Positions 52,001 to 63,427 are shown, numbered from the stretch's first letter. The stretch is DNA of 64,000 nucleotides from Chamaea fasciata (GCA_029207755.1 JARCOQ010000016.1:13785307-13849306), one strand, 5' to 3'. The notes: generated from the letters alone by a model not told the origin. Translations and numbers: made by a program.

Positions 52001-55000
52001 ATGTGGGCTAAAAAAAAAAAAAAAAATTAAATGTTTCTTTTTAGAATAACTTTGGGTTATTGCCATTTTGGCATAAAATGCAAAAGTGGGAGTCTGAAAA
52101 ATAGATTTTAAACTATATGGATATTCTTTACAGACAAAAAAAAATATAGCACAAGGTCTGATATGAAAGCTCACTGTGTTGTAGATGCAGATGTTTCATT
52201 GGTACCAACCAGTGACAATGCAATTCTCCTTCAGGGTAAACCAACAGGGGAAAACAGGATTGAAATCAATTATTTAAACCAAGCCTTACTGATTTAAGCC
52301 ATGGCTTAAGTCCGGCAATGTAAATGCATCCACCCTGGCCATAGAGGCCCTCAGCTCTCACCACTAGCCCACGGATGGTTTCCTTCTTAGGGCAAAACCC
52401 AAGGAACACTGCAGGGCAGCACAGGGGACAGTGGCCACCTCTCCACGTTGTACCTGTGTTAGGGAAAGAGGACTTCAATCTCCAAGGCTGCCATTCCAAC
52501 ACCTTCACTAGCACTAAATTCACAGGAAACCTAAGGACCTAAGAGACAGAACACGGAAACTTTATCAGGATTTCTAAGGCATCCTGCTGCATTCAGCTCT
52601 GCTCAGGAAAAGCTGGATCTAAACAGAAGGTGTATTCAGAGTTTGTTGAGAGATAATTTTCAAGCACTTTAAAAAGGAGTTCATTTATTACCTTCTCAAA
52701 ATAAAGGCAGCCATAGGCTTCAACAGAAGAAGGAAAAGGGGCCTAAACAAAAATTCTGGATCAGGATATCCTCCAGTTTGAAGGAATGTATATCTGGAGT
52801 GGAGAACTGCGCCACTCTCATTTCCAAAAATACACTATTCATTGATCATTAGTGGGATGTTTATAGTTTGCATAAAACAAATAAGCCCTGTTATGGTTTG
52901 TCATAGATACTTCTCCCTGCTGAAGCCTCTGCAGGTCCCTTCAACCAAGGCAAAGTTTAGCCCCAGCTCCAGAGCATCACTGCAGAAGCCATCAGCACTA
53001 TGTCCAGGAGCCTCTGGTCAGCCAAAAGCTTCTACTAGAGGAAGCCAAGAGCTTCTGCAGCCTGAATCTTCCCTTACCCCTGGAGCCAAAGGAATTCTTT
53101 GTCCCATGGCCATTGGAAGTGCACCATTCTATACCAGCACCTCACCCAGGTGTGTGTACCCAGCTCACACCAGGCCGAGCACATTCCAGCCACCTTTGGT
53201 CTGAACATAGAGAGGAAAATTTTCATAGTCTTATGGGATACAGTGTTGACTGGAATGGTTTAAATGTGCTGATTTAGATAAAAAGGTTTTTAAATCTGGA
53301 GGGATGTACTATCAGGATATGAGAAGGTTCCCACAGATGGCATTTTGGTCATTCTTTCCACATCTAACCAAAGCCTAATGTGTACGTTGCAGAAAACACA
53401 CACACAGACAGGGTTTCAGGAAGTAAATCCTCTCCCATCTACCAACAGTCAGTGTTGAGCTGGGCATTTATCCCAAAATGGGCTTTGGGTGAGCCTCAGT
53501 TCCACAGACACGCTCTGCTAATGTCAGACTGAACTTTACTTTGGTGGCCCACATGCTCCTGCCACAGAGAACACAGAAAGGCAGTGAACTGGGTGACGTG
53601 GGGAATAAAACAGGTGGTATTTGAAGGGCAGGGTGATTGGTTTTTTAATTTCACAGAACACCTCGTAGACAAAACACAGAGCTGTGAGTTCCTCTCCTTT
53701 GTTGCACACAGAATGGTTTCCCTACACCCTGAAACCAAACCAAAAAGGGAACAAGAGAAGATATTGGCTACATGAGGGAATTGAAAGTAATATTTAAAAT
53801 TATCAGAAAAAAAAAAAAGAATTTTCCCACTCTACCATGTGTGGCAGCACTGCCTCAGGGGGAATTAATGAGAGATGTTTGACAGCTCATCATCCCAGCC
53901 CCTGTGCCCCTCCACGTGCCCACAAGCCCAGGACTTACACAGCCATGCCACCAACAAACTCCTCTGTAGCCTGGCAGTAGATTGTGATGGCAACACGGGC
54001 ATCTGCATCAAAGGTGAACTCCAGGCTGTACAGGACCTTCTGCTTCCCATTCTCCTCAGTAGGGCTGTCAACATCATCTTTATACCTGAAAGACAATGCC
54101 AGAGGATTAGAACATATCTTTATGAGATTTCAACAAGATCACTCTGGAAATAAAGACAGGAGTACTCCAGCCCTGGTGTTCTGTGCAGGCAAAGCAGCCT
54201 GGGCTTCCCAGATTTCCATTCTTTCCCCAGAGGAAGGTTCTTCCAAGATCTGACTGAAGTTTGTTAAAGTCAACTAATGATGGTGCTGAGGGATCTCACC
54301 CAGCCTTACAGTGCCAGGACACAGAATGAGACAAGAAAGGGAGATCCTGAATGTCAAATGCTGAAGGAGAAGAAACATTCTCCTTCCCTTTAAATCTTCA
54401 CATTAGGCTCAGCATTTGGGCTAAAGAAATCCTGCATGGGCTTGAGAAATCTAAAGTGTAATTCTTTTCATTCTGCAACAAAATGGTGCGTGACAGGCAA
54501 AAAACCCAAGGTTTCTGTAACACAAAGAACTCCTGAAGCTCAACAAAAGGTATCTCCAGTATCACACAGAAGACATTTAGCTCAGAAAACATCCAGATAT
54601 AGGAACTTCAAACACCTTTAAATGTACAAATGATCAACTAGACCCCCGGTGCTTTGAGGGACTGGAGCTTGCATGCATTTATAGTATTAACAAAAATTAA
54701 CATATCCAACTGCAAACAGACACATGATAACCAATAGAATGAGCTTGGAAGTTATTTCAATTAATGTAAAAGTGAGCCCTAATTTGGCTACAGGCTCCTG
54801 CACAGCTGGATCCCACTGTGTGATCACCACTGCCAGAGTTACTCCTTTTCCCTACTGCAGGAAAAAGCACAAACCCAGTGCAGAAGAGATACAAAGCCAG
54901 CTCTGGGGCAGTGAGCTTTGGCCATGGGCCAGGGGGACTTAGAGCCTGCCAGGAGCGGCCACAGACACAAGCAGATCTTGGAACAAGCAGCCAACACAAA

Positions 55001-58000
55001 ACACCAGAAGAAAATTACAGCATGACAGAATATCCAGAGTGGGAAGGCACCCCCAAGGATCATCCAGTCCAACCCCTGGCCCTGCACAGACACCCCAACA
55101 ATCCCACCCCGAGCCTGAGCATTGTCCAAGTGCTCCTGGAGCTCTGGCAGCCTCGGGGCCGTGCCCATGCCCTGGGGTGCCTGGGCAGTGCCTGCACCCT
55201 CTGGGGAAGAACCTTGCCTGATATCCAACCTGAACCTCCCCTGACACAGCTCCAGTCATTCCCTGGTCCTGTCACAGAGAGCAGATAGGAGCTGCCCCTC
55301 AGGAGGAGCTGCAGCCCCCGCTGAGCTCTGCCCTCAGTCTCCTCTTCTCCTGAACTGACCAAGCTCTCCCTGCCTCAAAGAGCAAAGTGACAGACAAATG
55401 GATGTGATTCACTGGCAGGGCAGCAGCAGATTCTCCGTCAATTCCAATCCCATGACCACAGGTCGCACTGTGAGCTCAGGCACTGTGCTGGAATGGTGAG
55501 GGCAGCAAGGCTGCCTTTGAGAGGTGTAACAGCACGGACTTGTCACCCAGCTCCAGCCTCACTTGTTTATCAGCAATACCTTAATTGCCACGATGGCTGG
55601 GTCACAGCCAAGCAGCTCAACTATTCAGGAAAAGCTTGGCATCGTCTCTGTCTTCACAGTAACAGCCTCTCCCCTCACTAAACAGCCTTGATGAATACTC
55701 TGTACTGTCAAAAATACACAGAAATGGGTCAGACATACCTCCATAATTCAATCTAAAAATTGCCAAGGGAATCCTTATTTACCAAGTTCACTGACATACA
55801 ACAACTGCTGCCTAATTAAGAGGTTTCCAGCATGAATTTTATTTAACACCACACCGAACAGGAATGAAATGTTCAGTTTCAGTAATTTAATACAGAAGGT
55901 GCAAAATAATATTTAAGAGCAGTATAATCAAATACTCAACACACACACTTGTACTAATGTAACCCCAGTGAGCCACTAGAACACACACCCGCATTCCTGT
56001 CTGAAGGGCTTGGAGAGGCTTTTGCCAGAGGTTCACCTAGGTCAGAGCAGCAAATCAAAGTAAAAACACCCAACACACCAGTTTAAAAAAATACAAATCC
56101 CAAGAACTGGAGTCTTTACACCTGCAGAAACATGGACACAATATACACTACAGAGCAAGATGGTATTTTCACACAAGCTAGTTGCTTTCAAAGTGAAAAT
56201 CGTGGCACTTGAAGGCTGTAAAGAAGAAACACTGGGCAGAAGGGCCGATTTGCCCTTCTGAACATGGGAACCATCAACATTTTGTGCTGGACTGACCCAA
56301 GAACACAGATGGCAACAATCCACTCACAAGTGTTGTGTGTGTCCAAGAGAGAAGCAGCACAAGTCACCTCTTGCTGTGCCGCACTCCGTGGATCCGAGGT
56401 TGGAAACAAAGGATCCAGGCTATGATAGACTTGCCACTTCTTCCAGAAGCAGCAGGGGGGGAGAACCAGCACCTCTTGCAGGCAGAGGCTCCTTCAGACT
56501 CACCTCATGCACAGGTAGGTATTAAATAGAGATGCCCAGCACGTGAGAGCTGCAGCACAGACTGAGATACCTGTGACAGTACCAAGTAACAACAGGGACA
56601 CCTGGGTGTGGGGCAGCTCACACACAAACAACGTGCCATTGGCACAACCCCTGCCTGCTCTGCCTTCTCAGGGAAGCCACAAAAAGCAGCCCAGATCACC
56701 CTCCTGCTCCCAGCTTCACCCTGCACCTCTCTGCCAGCACTCAGAATGTGCTTCCATCCTTTCAAGGAGATAAGGGGTTAAAGCTAGACTAGACTAGATC
56801 TGTTGCCCTGGGAAACCACTGAGGGGCCACCGCAGCGCCTGGAGGGAATGCAACTGCTGGGATGTGGGAGAGCCTGAGCCTTGTCTGCCTGGAACAGCCC
56901 CACTGGAGCAGAGGGCAAGGTACAAGTGCCTAAATGGTAACAGTCACGGCAAGGCTGTGCCCTCCTGCTGTAACATCCCTGCTGCTGGAGGCACAGAGAA
57001 TCATTGACCACCTTCCAGTATCTGGATGGTACAAAAAGATGCAGAGAGACTATTTACAAGAGCTTGGAGTGACAAGACAAAGGGGAATGGCCTCCAACTG
57101 ACAGAAGGCAGGGTTAGATTAGACATTAGGAAGAAATTTTTCCCTGGGAGGGTGGCGAGTCCCTGGCACAGGTTGCCCAAAACAGCTGTGGCTGCCCCTG
57201 GATCCCTGGGAGTCTCCAAGGCCAGGCTGGATGGTGTTTGGAGCAGCCTGCGACAGTGGAAGGTGTCCTTGCCCATGGCAGGGGGTGGAAGGAGATGAGC
57301 TTTGAGGTCCCTTGCAACCCAAACCAGTCTGGGATTCTATGATCTGCGACAGAGCAAAGAGTTCAGGTGAGAAAAGACTGCACAGATGGTAGCTGGCCCA
57401 AGGAACAAGCAAGGACTACTTTGGTGCATACTTTGAGAGGCAGAGACATCTCACCTTAAGGTGCAGGAATGGTGGGATGTAACATCAGGGAAGTAATAAG
57501 ACAAAAATCACACATTTTGCATTCCTCTTTCTTTGAAGGGGACGTGGCAGACAAGGAGGTGGTTCAGGAGTGGTTCAGGTGCTTTAAGAGCCCTTCTGTC
57601 TCCACCTGCACTTGAATTTTACAGTGCCCATTTAGCCAAGCCCTACAGACAGTGTCCATGTGGGGTGGCCACAGATACATGCACAAACTTGGGAACCAGT
57701 GACTTTTCTGGGTGTGCCTTTGGGTCATGCACAGAGGTGCAGCACAGAGCCTTCACAAGCACAGGTACAGAGGAAAAAGACTGACCACCTTTGAGAACAA
57801 ATAGCTGATCCAATGTTTTGATGCAAAAGGCAAAGCAGGATGACCAAGGGAGCTGAGGCCACCTGGTCTGACATCACTCCTGGATAAAACAATGGAAAGG
57901 TTGGAGCTTTTTATTGTCTGTTAAAGAATTAAAAGATAAAAATATAATTAACAGCAGCTATGACAGTTTTATAGAACAAGGTTGAGCCGAACCCAATTTC

Positions 58001-61000
58001 ATCCTTTGAGGAGATTCAAAAGTCTGATAAACACAGTTGACCTGCAGGATAAATGTTAAGTATCCCTTGACTGAGTGCTGTGAGATCTGCATTTGCCCAG
58101 CGTTTGAGCAGGCAATGAATGAGAGCAGAATTAGTGACACCTCTGTCAGCACTGACTTTCACAGGAGAGAGCATCACCAAACACAGGGGCTCTCCTATTT
58201 GGGGTTTCTGCAAAGATCTGTGCAGTTTAACACCATCCAGGGCTGCAGAGCAGGCAGTCCCAGGCCCTCACCACCTTCACCAGGGGACAAATAGAAGCAA
58301 GGACCAAGGTCAGACCCCCTGTGCTGGAGAGGGAAGAGAAGGGATTTCCCTTCTCTCACTCCCTGCAACTCACCTGTCTCCCCTCAGCCCCCACCATCCA
58401 CCTCTCTCAGGCCCTTAGCCAAAACACTCGGAGGTATGACTATTCTCCATGATACTCCTGATGCTTCAGACACATTCCTGAACCACCACAGCTGTTGATT
58501 CCTTCAATGCTTTTGTTCCATGATGCTGTCCAAAGCCCAGAAGCTGAAGCAGAGAAGCTGTCCCAGGGTGCAACAACAGACACTGTCTCCTGAGCTGATC
58601 TTCCTCCTGCAACTGGAAGTGCTTTCAGGAGAAGAGGGAACAGCCAGTACCAGCACACCAGGTACTGGAGCTCCAAAATAAAGCTTCCAATCCAAGGCCA
58701 AATGTGGGACACAAGACAAATAGAAAGAAGTCTTTCTCTCTTAGTGGTTAACAGCAAAATTCCTGCTACCCTGCTCTGAGGTTCACAGTCTCCTCCTGCC
58801 AGAAATCAAACACTCACAAGTAACACTGAAGACTCGGAACTTCAGCACCAATATCCACAGGTTTATTGTTTATCCTGTAAAAATTCAGGACCTGGCAAAG
58901 CTCAGAGTTTTGTCTGGACAGAGCTGGGCAGGAAGGCCAGAGTGGACATTTCCCTGCATTCCTCCATGGCACCTCTCCTGTGAGGACAAGCTGAGAGAGT
59001 CAGTGTTGTTCAGTCTGGAGAAGAGAAGGTACCAGGGAGAACTTAGAGCCCTTCTAGTGCCTATAGGGGATCCAGGAAAGCTGGACAGGGACTTTGGAGA
59101 GGGGCCTGGATTAACAGGACAAGGGGGAATGGCTTCCCACTGCCAGAGGGCAGGGTTAGATGGGATATCTGGAAGAAATTCTTCCCTGTGAGGGTGGGGA
59201 GGCCCCTGCACAGGTTGCCCAGAGAAGCTGTGGCTGCCCCTGGATCCCTGGAAGTGGCCAAGGCCAGGCTGGATGGGGCTTGGAGCAGCCTGGGATGGTG
59301 GAAAGTGTCCCTGCCCATGGCCGTGGGTGGTACAGGATGAGCTTTAAGGTCCTTCCCAACCCAAACCAGTGTGGGATTCTATGAAAAACAAAAAGCTTGT
59401 GGGAATGTTACCATCAGAACATACACTTAGAACTTTACACCTGGACACTTGGCTCACTATTCACTGCATTTGGTGGAGGATGTGGTAAATTGACCAGTTC
59501 TGGAAAGAACGTGCAAACCTTAACCACTGGTTGTGAATAAGCCAGGCTGGAGAGGGCACAAAGTGTCCTTTACGTGCACAGAGGGAGAAAGACAAAGCCT
59601 CTGGGCCAGAAGGGTAGAAAAGCACAAGACAGAATGTACCCTTGGGGACTGCCAATTAAAACCTCATTTTGGGTCTACATCAGTGCAAAATTCAATAGAG
59701 TCATGTTGGCAGTATTGTCGTCAGCACTGACACAGCAGCAGCAGCACAAGGGCCTGTGAGAGCTCACGAGGCAGAAAAAGAACTGCTAGTACCAGGAATT
59801 AGATGGATGAAAACCTTGATACTGTCAAGGTGCATGGACACTACATTCCAAATAGTCCAGAGCTGCAACTCTGCTTGGAGAAATGGGACGTGCGACCACA
59901 GAAAGCAGAATGGCAGAACCATACGTACTAAACACCCCCAACTGCTCCATTCACAGCCAGGCTTCTCCCAGAGAAAAAGCCACAGCCCATCTGGCTTATG
60001 CTCCTTCTCTTTTTTCCTGGAGAAGTACTTCACCCTTATGCTGAAAAACCAAAGCGCTTGCAGAGCAGTTTACCAATGGTCACTTATCTGGAAGCGCAAT
60101 CAGCTTTGAAACCACAGGTTTTGCTCATTTAAAAAACAAAACAAAACAAAAATCCCCACGTCTGTTTTCACATAAAAGCAAACAGAGGGTTTTTGGTTAT
60201 GACTCAAAGCGCTCACGTTACAGCACACTCTCAGAGCCACCTTGGCTGGGAGCTGCAGCTGGTCCCCTGCCAGCGCTCCAGCCCCGAGACGCACAATCCG
60301 GAGCGACTCCAGCCAGGATGGTTGGGAAATGCTCTGCCTGGACATCTGCCCAGTGCTCAGACCCAAACAAAGCACTGAATGCTGGGCCCTGTACCTCAGC
60401 CATCTGTTGGAAAGGGGACAGCTGCAGGTCTGAGTGTGAGCCAGTGCTTTAATTCAGCTCTGCTGGTTCAGAGCTCAGCGTGGAGCAGTGAAAGGTAACA
60501 TCCCCACGACTGTCCTTCCCCCACACGTGGGACACAGGCCACCTAAACAAATGCATAACACCAGGACCAAACTTCATCTTGGCAGCAGGGGAAACCTGAG
60601 GAATCAGTACCACCCAAGACCCATCAGTCTTCCTGGCCCGTGACTCGCACCAGAATGAGCTCCTTTCTGGCTTCTCCTTGCACAGGAATGCAGGAAGGAA
60701 TCCGTCTGTAAAGTTTATTGACCTGACTAATACCTTCCGCTCGTGCTAATGATTTCATGGCTTTGTTTACCACTCCAGTGTGTCCTGCAGAAACACACAC
60801 ATCACCGGTCCTGTTTGGAAACACAGATTGCTTGATAAGGAGCATATAAACCACTTGAAAGCTCAGAAGGGAACACAGAAAACTCTGGACATATCCAGCA
60901 ACAAGGATCTGGGTATCAGCCATTTTCCAATACCTTACCAATACAGTTTGGCTCTGGCTGACAGATCACTGGGCTGAGTAAAATGAAAGGTTCAGGTCAT

Positions 61001-63427
61001 GGCAGTACCTCACAAGACGGAGAGAGTCTTTGCGGATGTTCACCAAACTCCTCAGTGTCTTCACTGGCTCATGTGGAGCTGGAGTTATATAGGGAAACTG
61101 GAATAAAGAGGCAAATAATTCTTCTGTTATTACACCATAAAAGGTAGCTGCATGTTACTGAGCATGCAATTTACCCGAGTCAAGAAGCATGTAGCTTTCA
61201 GGGTACTCAGTACAGCAGCCACAAGGAACAGCAACAGCAAATCTTATTTACAGATAAATCAAGCATGTTTCCACGTGAAAATCCTGCCCTGGCCCAGCAA
61301 CAGCTCATATTGGAGATACACACTTTTAAAAAGGGCATTTTCATGAGGTCTTTCTCTCCACCCTGAATTCTCAGTCAGGAAGAAAGCTTGCTCTCCCAAG
61401 CTTGATTTTTCCACTAAAGAAACCACCTCCAGCTTGAGCTGAAGAAATGCAGCCCTTTCATGTGTATTACAGCATGCAAGCAGTGATCTGACTGCTAATC
61501 GGCATGCTGAAACCCTGGATTATGGGGGAAACTCTTTTTATACTGAAACAATGGGGCAAATGTTCTGGAAAAGAAAAGAGACAGGGATAGGGGGCCTCAT
61601 TCTATTCTACACTCAAGAAACCTTCTCTCATAGATTGTCCTTTAAATAGGGACAATAATGCTTCAGACTGTAACTCTCCTTAGTGGGCACAGGATCTCCA
61701 GTGAGAAATGCAAAGGAAACTGCTTATTGTGGTGATCACAGGCTGTACAGCTGCAGACCTGCCTGCTGGGCACCAGGGACCACCAACACACGTTTCCTTA
61801 GAAATGTGGCAAGGCCTCAGTTACTCCAAAGCAAGAACTGGGCCCGTGTCCAGAAAACAGTGTTGCTGCTCTGCGTTTGAGTGATTTTTTTTTTCTTTTC
61901 CTTGAAGATTAATCAGAGCTGCCAAAGGGTTTTAACTTTACATAGGCAACTATATTCCACAACAGCCTCCTTCTCTTAAACCTACTTGGCAAATGTCCCA
62001 TGGTGTTAATGGCCTCTCACCCACTCCCCTCCAGAGAAATGATGAAATCCAGCCCTGGGATGTCAGCAGGGAAACCCGGGCTGAGACATGCAGGTAATTG
62101 ATCTCTGCCAGGTCAGCTCCTACAGGGAGGGCCCTGTCTTGCAGATGTGGCACAGGGGATGTGGTGAAGCACCCTCAGGCCTGCCCAGCACTGCTACAAC
62201 CACGAATTTCCAGCTCAAGCCCCTCCTTCCAAATTCTGCTGCCCAACTGCACTTCCTGCTTAAACAAAGACTTTCCAGATTCCTCCTTGTCCATCCTGTG
62301 AACTGGGTGTGGTTCTAAAATGACCAATGGCACGGCCTGAGGAGAAACTCAGAAAGCAGAACGTGCTTGTAATTGCTCCAATTTCAACTTGCCTCAGTTT
62401 CCCCCACCTGTAAAACCAGGGTGATCCCAAAGTGCCACCAGGCTCTACAAGCATGAATTAATTAATGGTCGCAGCTTTTCTGATGAGGAGAACCACAACT
62501 TCTAGTTCTCATTTTCATGCTGGGAAGCTGCAGAAACAACTAGGAAAATAGTGAACAAAGCAAGCAGCTCTTCCCTTCCCTCTCCAGCACTCAGAAAATA
62601 TCTCCAAATGGCTCCTACTCTGTTACCTTTTGGTCCTTTTTAAGTAGTTCTGAGATGCAAGAGAAATCCAAAACATGACACTTGCATAGATTTCCTGTCT
62701 TTTCCTCACAACAGCATTATTCCCTTTCCAAGAAGCAGCAATCACTTGAGCAAGTAGCTTTTCACAGCCTCACAGACACCTGTGGGCCCAAAATTACATT
62801 TATGTTCCAGCTAGGAAAAGAGAAGGAGGGACTTTCTGAGCAGCCCATCTAGGTATAAAACCCACAGAATGTCAAGGTCTGTCTCAACACTGCCCTACCC
62901 CAGTCAGGCCACTCATGCACAGAAAACAGCATGTGTTGAACACTGCCTGGAAGCCATCCAACATGCCCAGGAGCCTTGGGAAGTTCAGGCTCTGCTTCTC
63001 AGCCTTCTTTGCAGCATGTTTTACACTTGCTCAGGCAGACAGGCAGAATTAGTCCCAAATTCTGTGCTCCTGAGTCCCTGCTCTTCTTCCCCCACCACTA
63101 ATTCCTTCTGTCCTGAGTGAAAATGAGCCTCCAAGGTGAATTCAGCTTCTCAGGAAAACTCAGTTCGCATCTGAACAGACTGGAATGACATTCTCCAAGC
63201 AGTGAGGATCTCTTCGGTCTGCGCCACTCTGCTCTACAAACCCTACACGAGGTTTTCCAAAACAGGCAAGAAACAAAAGAGTAAAACAGACAGAACACAG
63301 GAACTTGCCTGAACTGGTCTATTCCCAAGGAAGTTTAAGTCCATGTTCTCACCAAAAAGGTAACCCTCGGGGTGAGGGGTGTCAAACTTCTCACCTCCCA
63401 TAAAGAAGTGACTTGCAAAGTAGTTTC
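21967..63427 (-). CDS. MGRN1: MGRN1, mahogunin RING-type E3 ubiquitin ligase (5'-partial, coding exons 2 to the end)
   Basis: Minus-strand join: 63427-63309, 61097-61009, 54085-53939, 44436-44319, 41303-41237, 38320-38268, 36006-35959, 32888-32820, 30876-30717, 28999-28890, 25704-25481, 24474-24351, 23876-23831, 23249-23142, then either 22635-22595 (ending GIEE) or 22079-21967 (ending DEQSLS). All phases agree; 506 or 530 residues lie in the window. Exon 1, with the myristoylated N-terminus in known orthologues, lies beyond 64000. Order: conserved N-terminal substrate-binding domain ([18 protein letters not shown] to VLLAAFEK), linker, C3HC4 RING ([19 protein letters not shown]), PSAP late-domain motif, acidic tail. 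Family knowledge: it ubiquitinates TSG101 through PSAP, acts on melanocortin-receptor signalling, and with MEGF8 and MOSMO lowers Smoothened; loss causes mahoganoid pigmentation and spongiform neurodegeneration in mice. Confidence 0.95.
22595..22635 (-). CDS. MGRN1: MGRN1 exon 16, C-terminus ending GIEE
   Basis: Encodes [13 protein letters not shown] then TAA, the C-terminus of the main mammalian form as I recall it. Acceptor GTCTTGGGCAG. The stop TAA lies within a potential donor (GTAAGC at 22598-22593), so this end needs intron retention or a separate 3' end to be used. Confidence 0.85.
23142..23249 (-). CDS. MGRN1: MGRN1 coding exon 15
   Basis: Encodes [20 protein letters not shown] through PPVDVFLP. 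Matches the conserved ENVLQD and DIYLP segments of mammalian MGRN1. Ends in phase 1 at donor GTAATG. Confidence 0.92.
23831..23876 (-). CDS. MGRN1: MGRN1 coding exon 14
   Basis: 46-nt exon encoding [15 protein letters not shown] and the first base of Gly. Acceptor CCTTACAG, donor GTAGGT. It bridges exons 13 and 15 in phase. Confidence 0.85.
24351..24474 (-). CDS. MGRN1: MGRN1 coding exon 13
   Basis: Encodes [20 protein letters not shown] through ETSSPE, an acidic serine-rich stretch conserved in the family. Acceptor CTTGCTGCAG, donor GTAAGT. Confidence 0.95.
25040..25226 (+). mobile_element. CR1 LINE 3' fragment
   Basis: Contains GGTGCCCAGAGAAGCTGAGG, AAGGCCAGGTTGGACAGGGC and a tail ACCATTCTGTGATT, all diagnostic of CR1 3' regions. 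Confidence 0.88.
25481..25704 (-). CDS. MGRN1: MGRN1 coding exon 12, PSAP motif
   Basis: Encodes [20 protein letters not shown], then [15 protein letters not shown] to KCSKSPD. PSAP is the late-domain motif bound by the UEV domain of TSG101 in this family. Ends in phase 2 at donor GTCAGC. Confidence 0.95.
25705..28889 (-). other. MGRN1: MGRN1 intron 11
   Basis: 3.2-kb intron holding the candidate 21-nt microexon at 28010-28030. No repeat family recognised in the rest. Confidence 0.85.
28010..28030 (-). CDS. MGRN1: Candidate MGRN1 21-nt cassette microexon
   Basis: A 21-nt segment encoding HPFKPLK, flanked by acceptor TTTTCTTTTGACAG and donor GTGAGC. It lies between two phase-0 exons, so inclusion adds seven residues in frame. 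The mammalian gene has an alternatively spliced exon at this position whose start, as I recall it, reads CPFKKSK. Inclusion in transcripts is not shown by the sequence. Confidence 0.55.
28890..28999 (-). CDS. MGRN1: MGRN1 coding exon 11
   Basis: Encodes [20 protein letters not shown] through [10 protein letters not shown], directly after the RING. Acceptor CTCTCCCAG, donor GTAAGT, ends on a codon boundary. Confidence 0.96.
29000..32819 (-). other. MGRN1: MGRN1 introns 9 and 10
   Basis: Introns 29000-30716 and 30877-32819 flank the RING exon. A two-copy tandem of about 20 bp (GCTCAGTGTGCAC core) is at 31438-31475. No repeats of known family or extra exons recognised. Confidence 0.85.
30717..30876 (-). 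CDS. MGRN1: MGRN1 coding exon 10, RING finger
   Basis: Encodes [20 protein letters not shown] through NNCPICRL. All eight zinc ligands of a C3HC4 RING are visible: CVVC, PC-R-H, C-NS-C and CPIC. This domain recruits the E2 enzyme. Donor GTGAGT, ends in phase 1. Confidence 0.97.
32820..32888 (-). CDS. MGRN1: MGRN1 coding exon 9
   Basis: 69-nt exon encoding [20 protein letters not shown] then ETK, a helical linker before the RING. Acceptor CCCCTAG, donor GTAATG. Confidence 0.95.
33295..33396 (-). repeat. Near-perfect long hairpin (41-bp arms, 20-nt loop)
   Basis: Arms 33295-33335 and 33356-33396 are reverse complements at 40 of 41 positions. The only difference is A33314 opposite C33377. In the MGRN1 pre-mRNA, made from the minus strand, this becomes a U-G wobble, so all 41 positions pair. 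The loop is 33336-33355. The hairpin lies about 400 nt upstream of exon 9 in transcript direction. Function unknown. Confidence 0.95.
33683..34033 (+). mobile_element. CR1 LINE 3' fragment with end of the reverse transcriptase frame
   Basis: Starts with a diverged reverse-transcriptase stretch ([10 protein letters not shown] then [10 protein letters not shown]), skips part of the element, and ends GGAGGTGCTCAAGGAATGAC and GATGATC through AAATGATTCTGTGAT. Internally deleted and broken. Confidence 0.9.
35959..36006 (-). CDS. MGRN1: MGRN1 coding exon 8
   Basis: 48-nt exon encoding [16 protein letters not shown]. Acceptor CCTGCTAG, donor GTAAGT. Confidence 0.95.
38268..38320 (-). CDS. MGRN1: MGRN1 coding exon 7
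   Basis: Short 53-nt exon encoding [18 protein letters not shown]. Acceptor CTTTTTGCAG, donor GTAAAT. End of the N-terminal conserved domain. Confidence 0.94.
40626..40684. repeat. AT-rich imperfect palindrome
   Basis: Outer arms TTTAAAAATAAT (40626-40637) and ATTATTTTTAAA (40673-40684), and inner arms TAATCATAATT (40645-40655) and AATTATGATTA (40659-40669), form a hairpin with a small internal loop and a 3-nt apex. Confidence 0.8.
41237..41303 (-). CDS. MGRN1: MGRN1 coding exon 6
   Basis: Encodes [20 protein letters not shown] then GD. Acceptor CCCTCAG, donor GTAAGA, ends in phase 1. Confidence 0.95.
43777..43942. mobile_element. Short non-autonomous hAT-like DNA transposon
   Basis: A 166-bp element with terminal inverted repeats CAGTGGTCTCCA at both ends. 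It is flanked by 8-bp sequences TTCCAGAG (43769-43776) and TTCTAGAG (43943-43950), a target duplication with one mismatch. CAGTGG ends and 8-bp duplications are typical of hAT/Charlie elements. It has no coding capacity. Confidence 0.72.
44319..44436 (-). CDS. MGRN1: MGRN1 coding exon 5
   Basis: Encodes [18 protein letters not shown] through [11 protein letters not shown]. Acceptor CCTTCAG, donor GTAAGT, ends on a codon boundary. Confidence 0.96.
44437..53938 (-). other. MGRN1: MGRN1 intron 4
   Basis: 9.5-kb intron. Contains homopolymer A runs (for example 52010-52026) and a 17-nt segment at 46091-46107 bounded by good splice sites. No gene or recognised transposon. Confidence 0.85.
53939..54085 (-). 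CDS. MGRN1: MGRN1 coding exon 4
   Basis: Encodes [20 protein letters not shown] through [16 protein letters not shown]. Acceptor CTTTCAG, donor GTAAGT. Core of the N-terminal domain. Confidence 0.95.
55018..55390 (-). mobile_element. CR1 LINE 3' fragment
   Basis: Reverse orientation: ACAGAATATCCAGAGTGGG, GATCATCCAGTCCAACCCC and CCCTGCACAGACACCCC, then the Pro-rich part of the CR1 3' region. Confidence 0.9.
57008..57347 (+). mobile_element. CR1 LINE 3' fragment
   Basis: CTTCCAGTATCTGG, GACTATTTACAAGAGCTTGG, GATTAGACATTAGGAAGAAA, GGTTGCCCAAAACAGCTGTG and a tail GGGATTCTATGATC. A well-preserved avian CR1 3' end. Confidence 0.93.
58965..59385 (+). mobile_element. CR1 LINE 3' fragment
   Basis: GTTCAGTCTGGAGAAGAGAA, TAGATGGGATATCTGGAAGA, GGTTGCCCAGAGAAGCTGTG and a tail GGGATTCTATGAA. 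Closely related to the copy at 57008-57347. Confidence 0.93.
61009..61097 (-). CDS. MGRN1: MGRN1 coding exon 3
   Basis: Encodes [20 protein letters not shown] through DSLRLV after acceptor TTATTCCAG; donor GTACTG is weak. Ends in phase 2. Confidence 0.94.
61098..63308 (-). other. MGRN1: MGRN1 intron 2 (GC-AG type)
   Basis: 2.2-kb intron starting GCAAGT at 63308 and ending CAG before 61097. The frame is continuous only with this GC donor. Confidence 0.9.
63309..63427 (-). CDS. MGRN1: MGRN1 coding exon 2
   Basis: Encodes [20 protein letters not shown] through [10 protein letters not shown] after acceptor TTTCTAG. Its donor is GCAAGT, not GT: a GC-AG intron. Start of the N-terminal conserved domain. 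Confidence 0.95.

Larger units (their letters stand above)
54086..61008 (-). other. MGRN1: MGRN1 intron 3
   Basis: 6.9-kb intron carrying three CR1 fragments (55018-55390, 57008-57347, 58965-59385). No other gene recognised. Confidence 0.85.
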
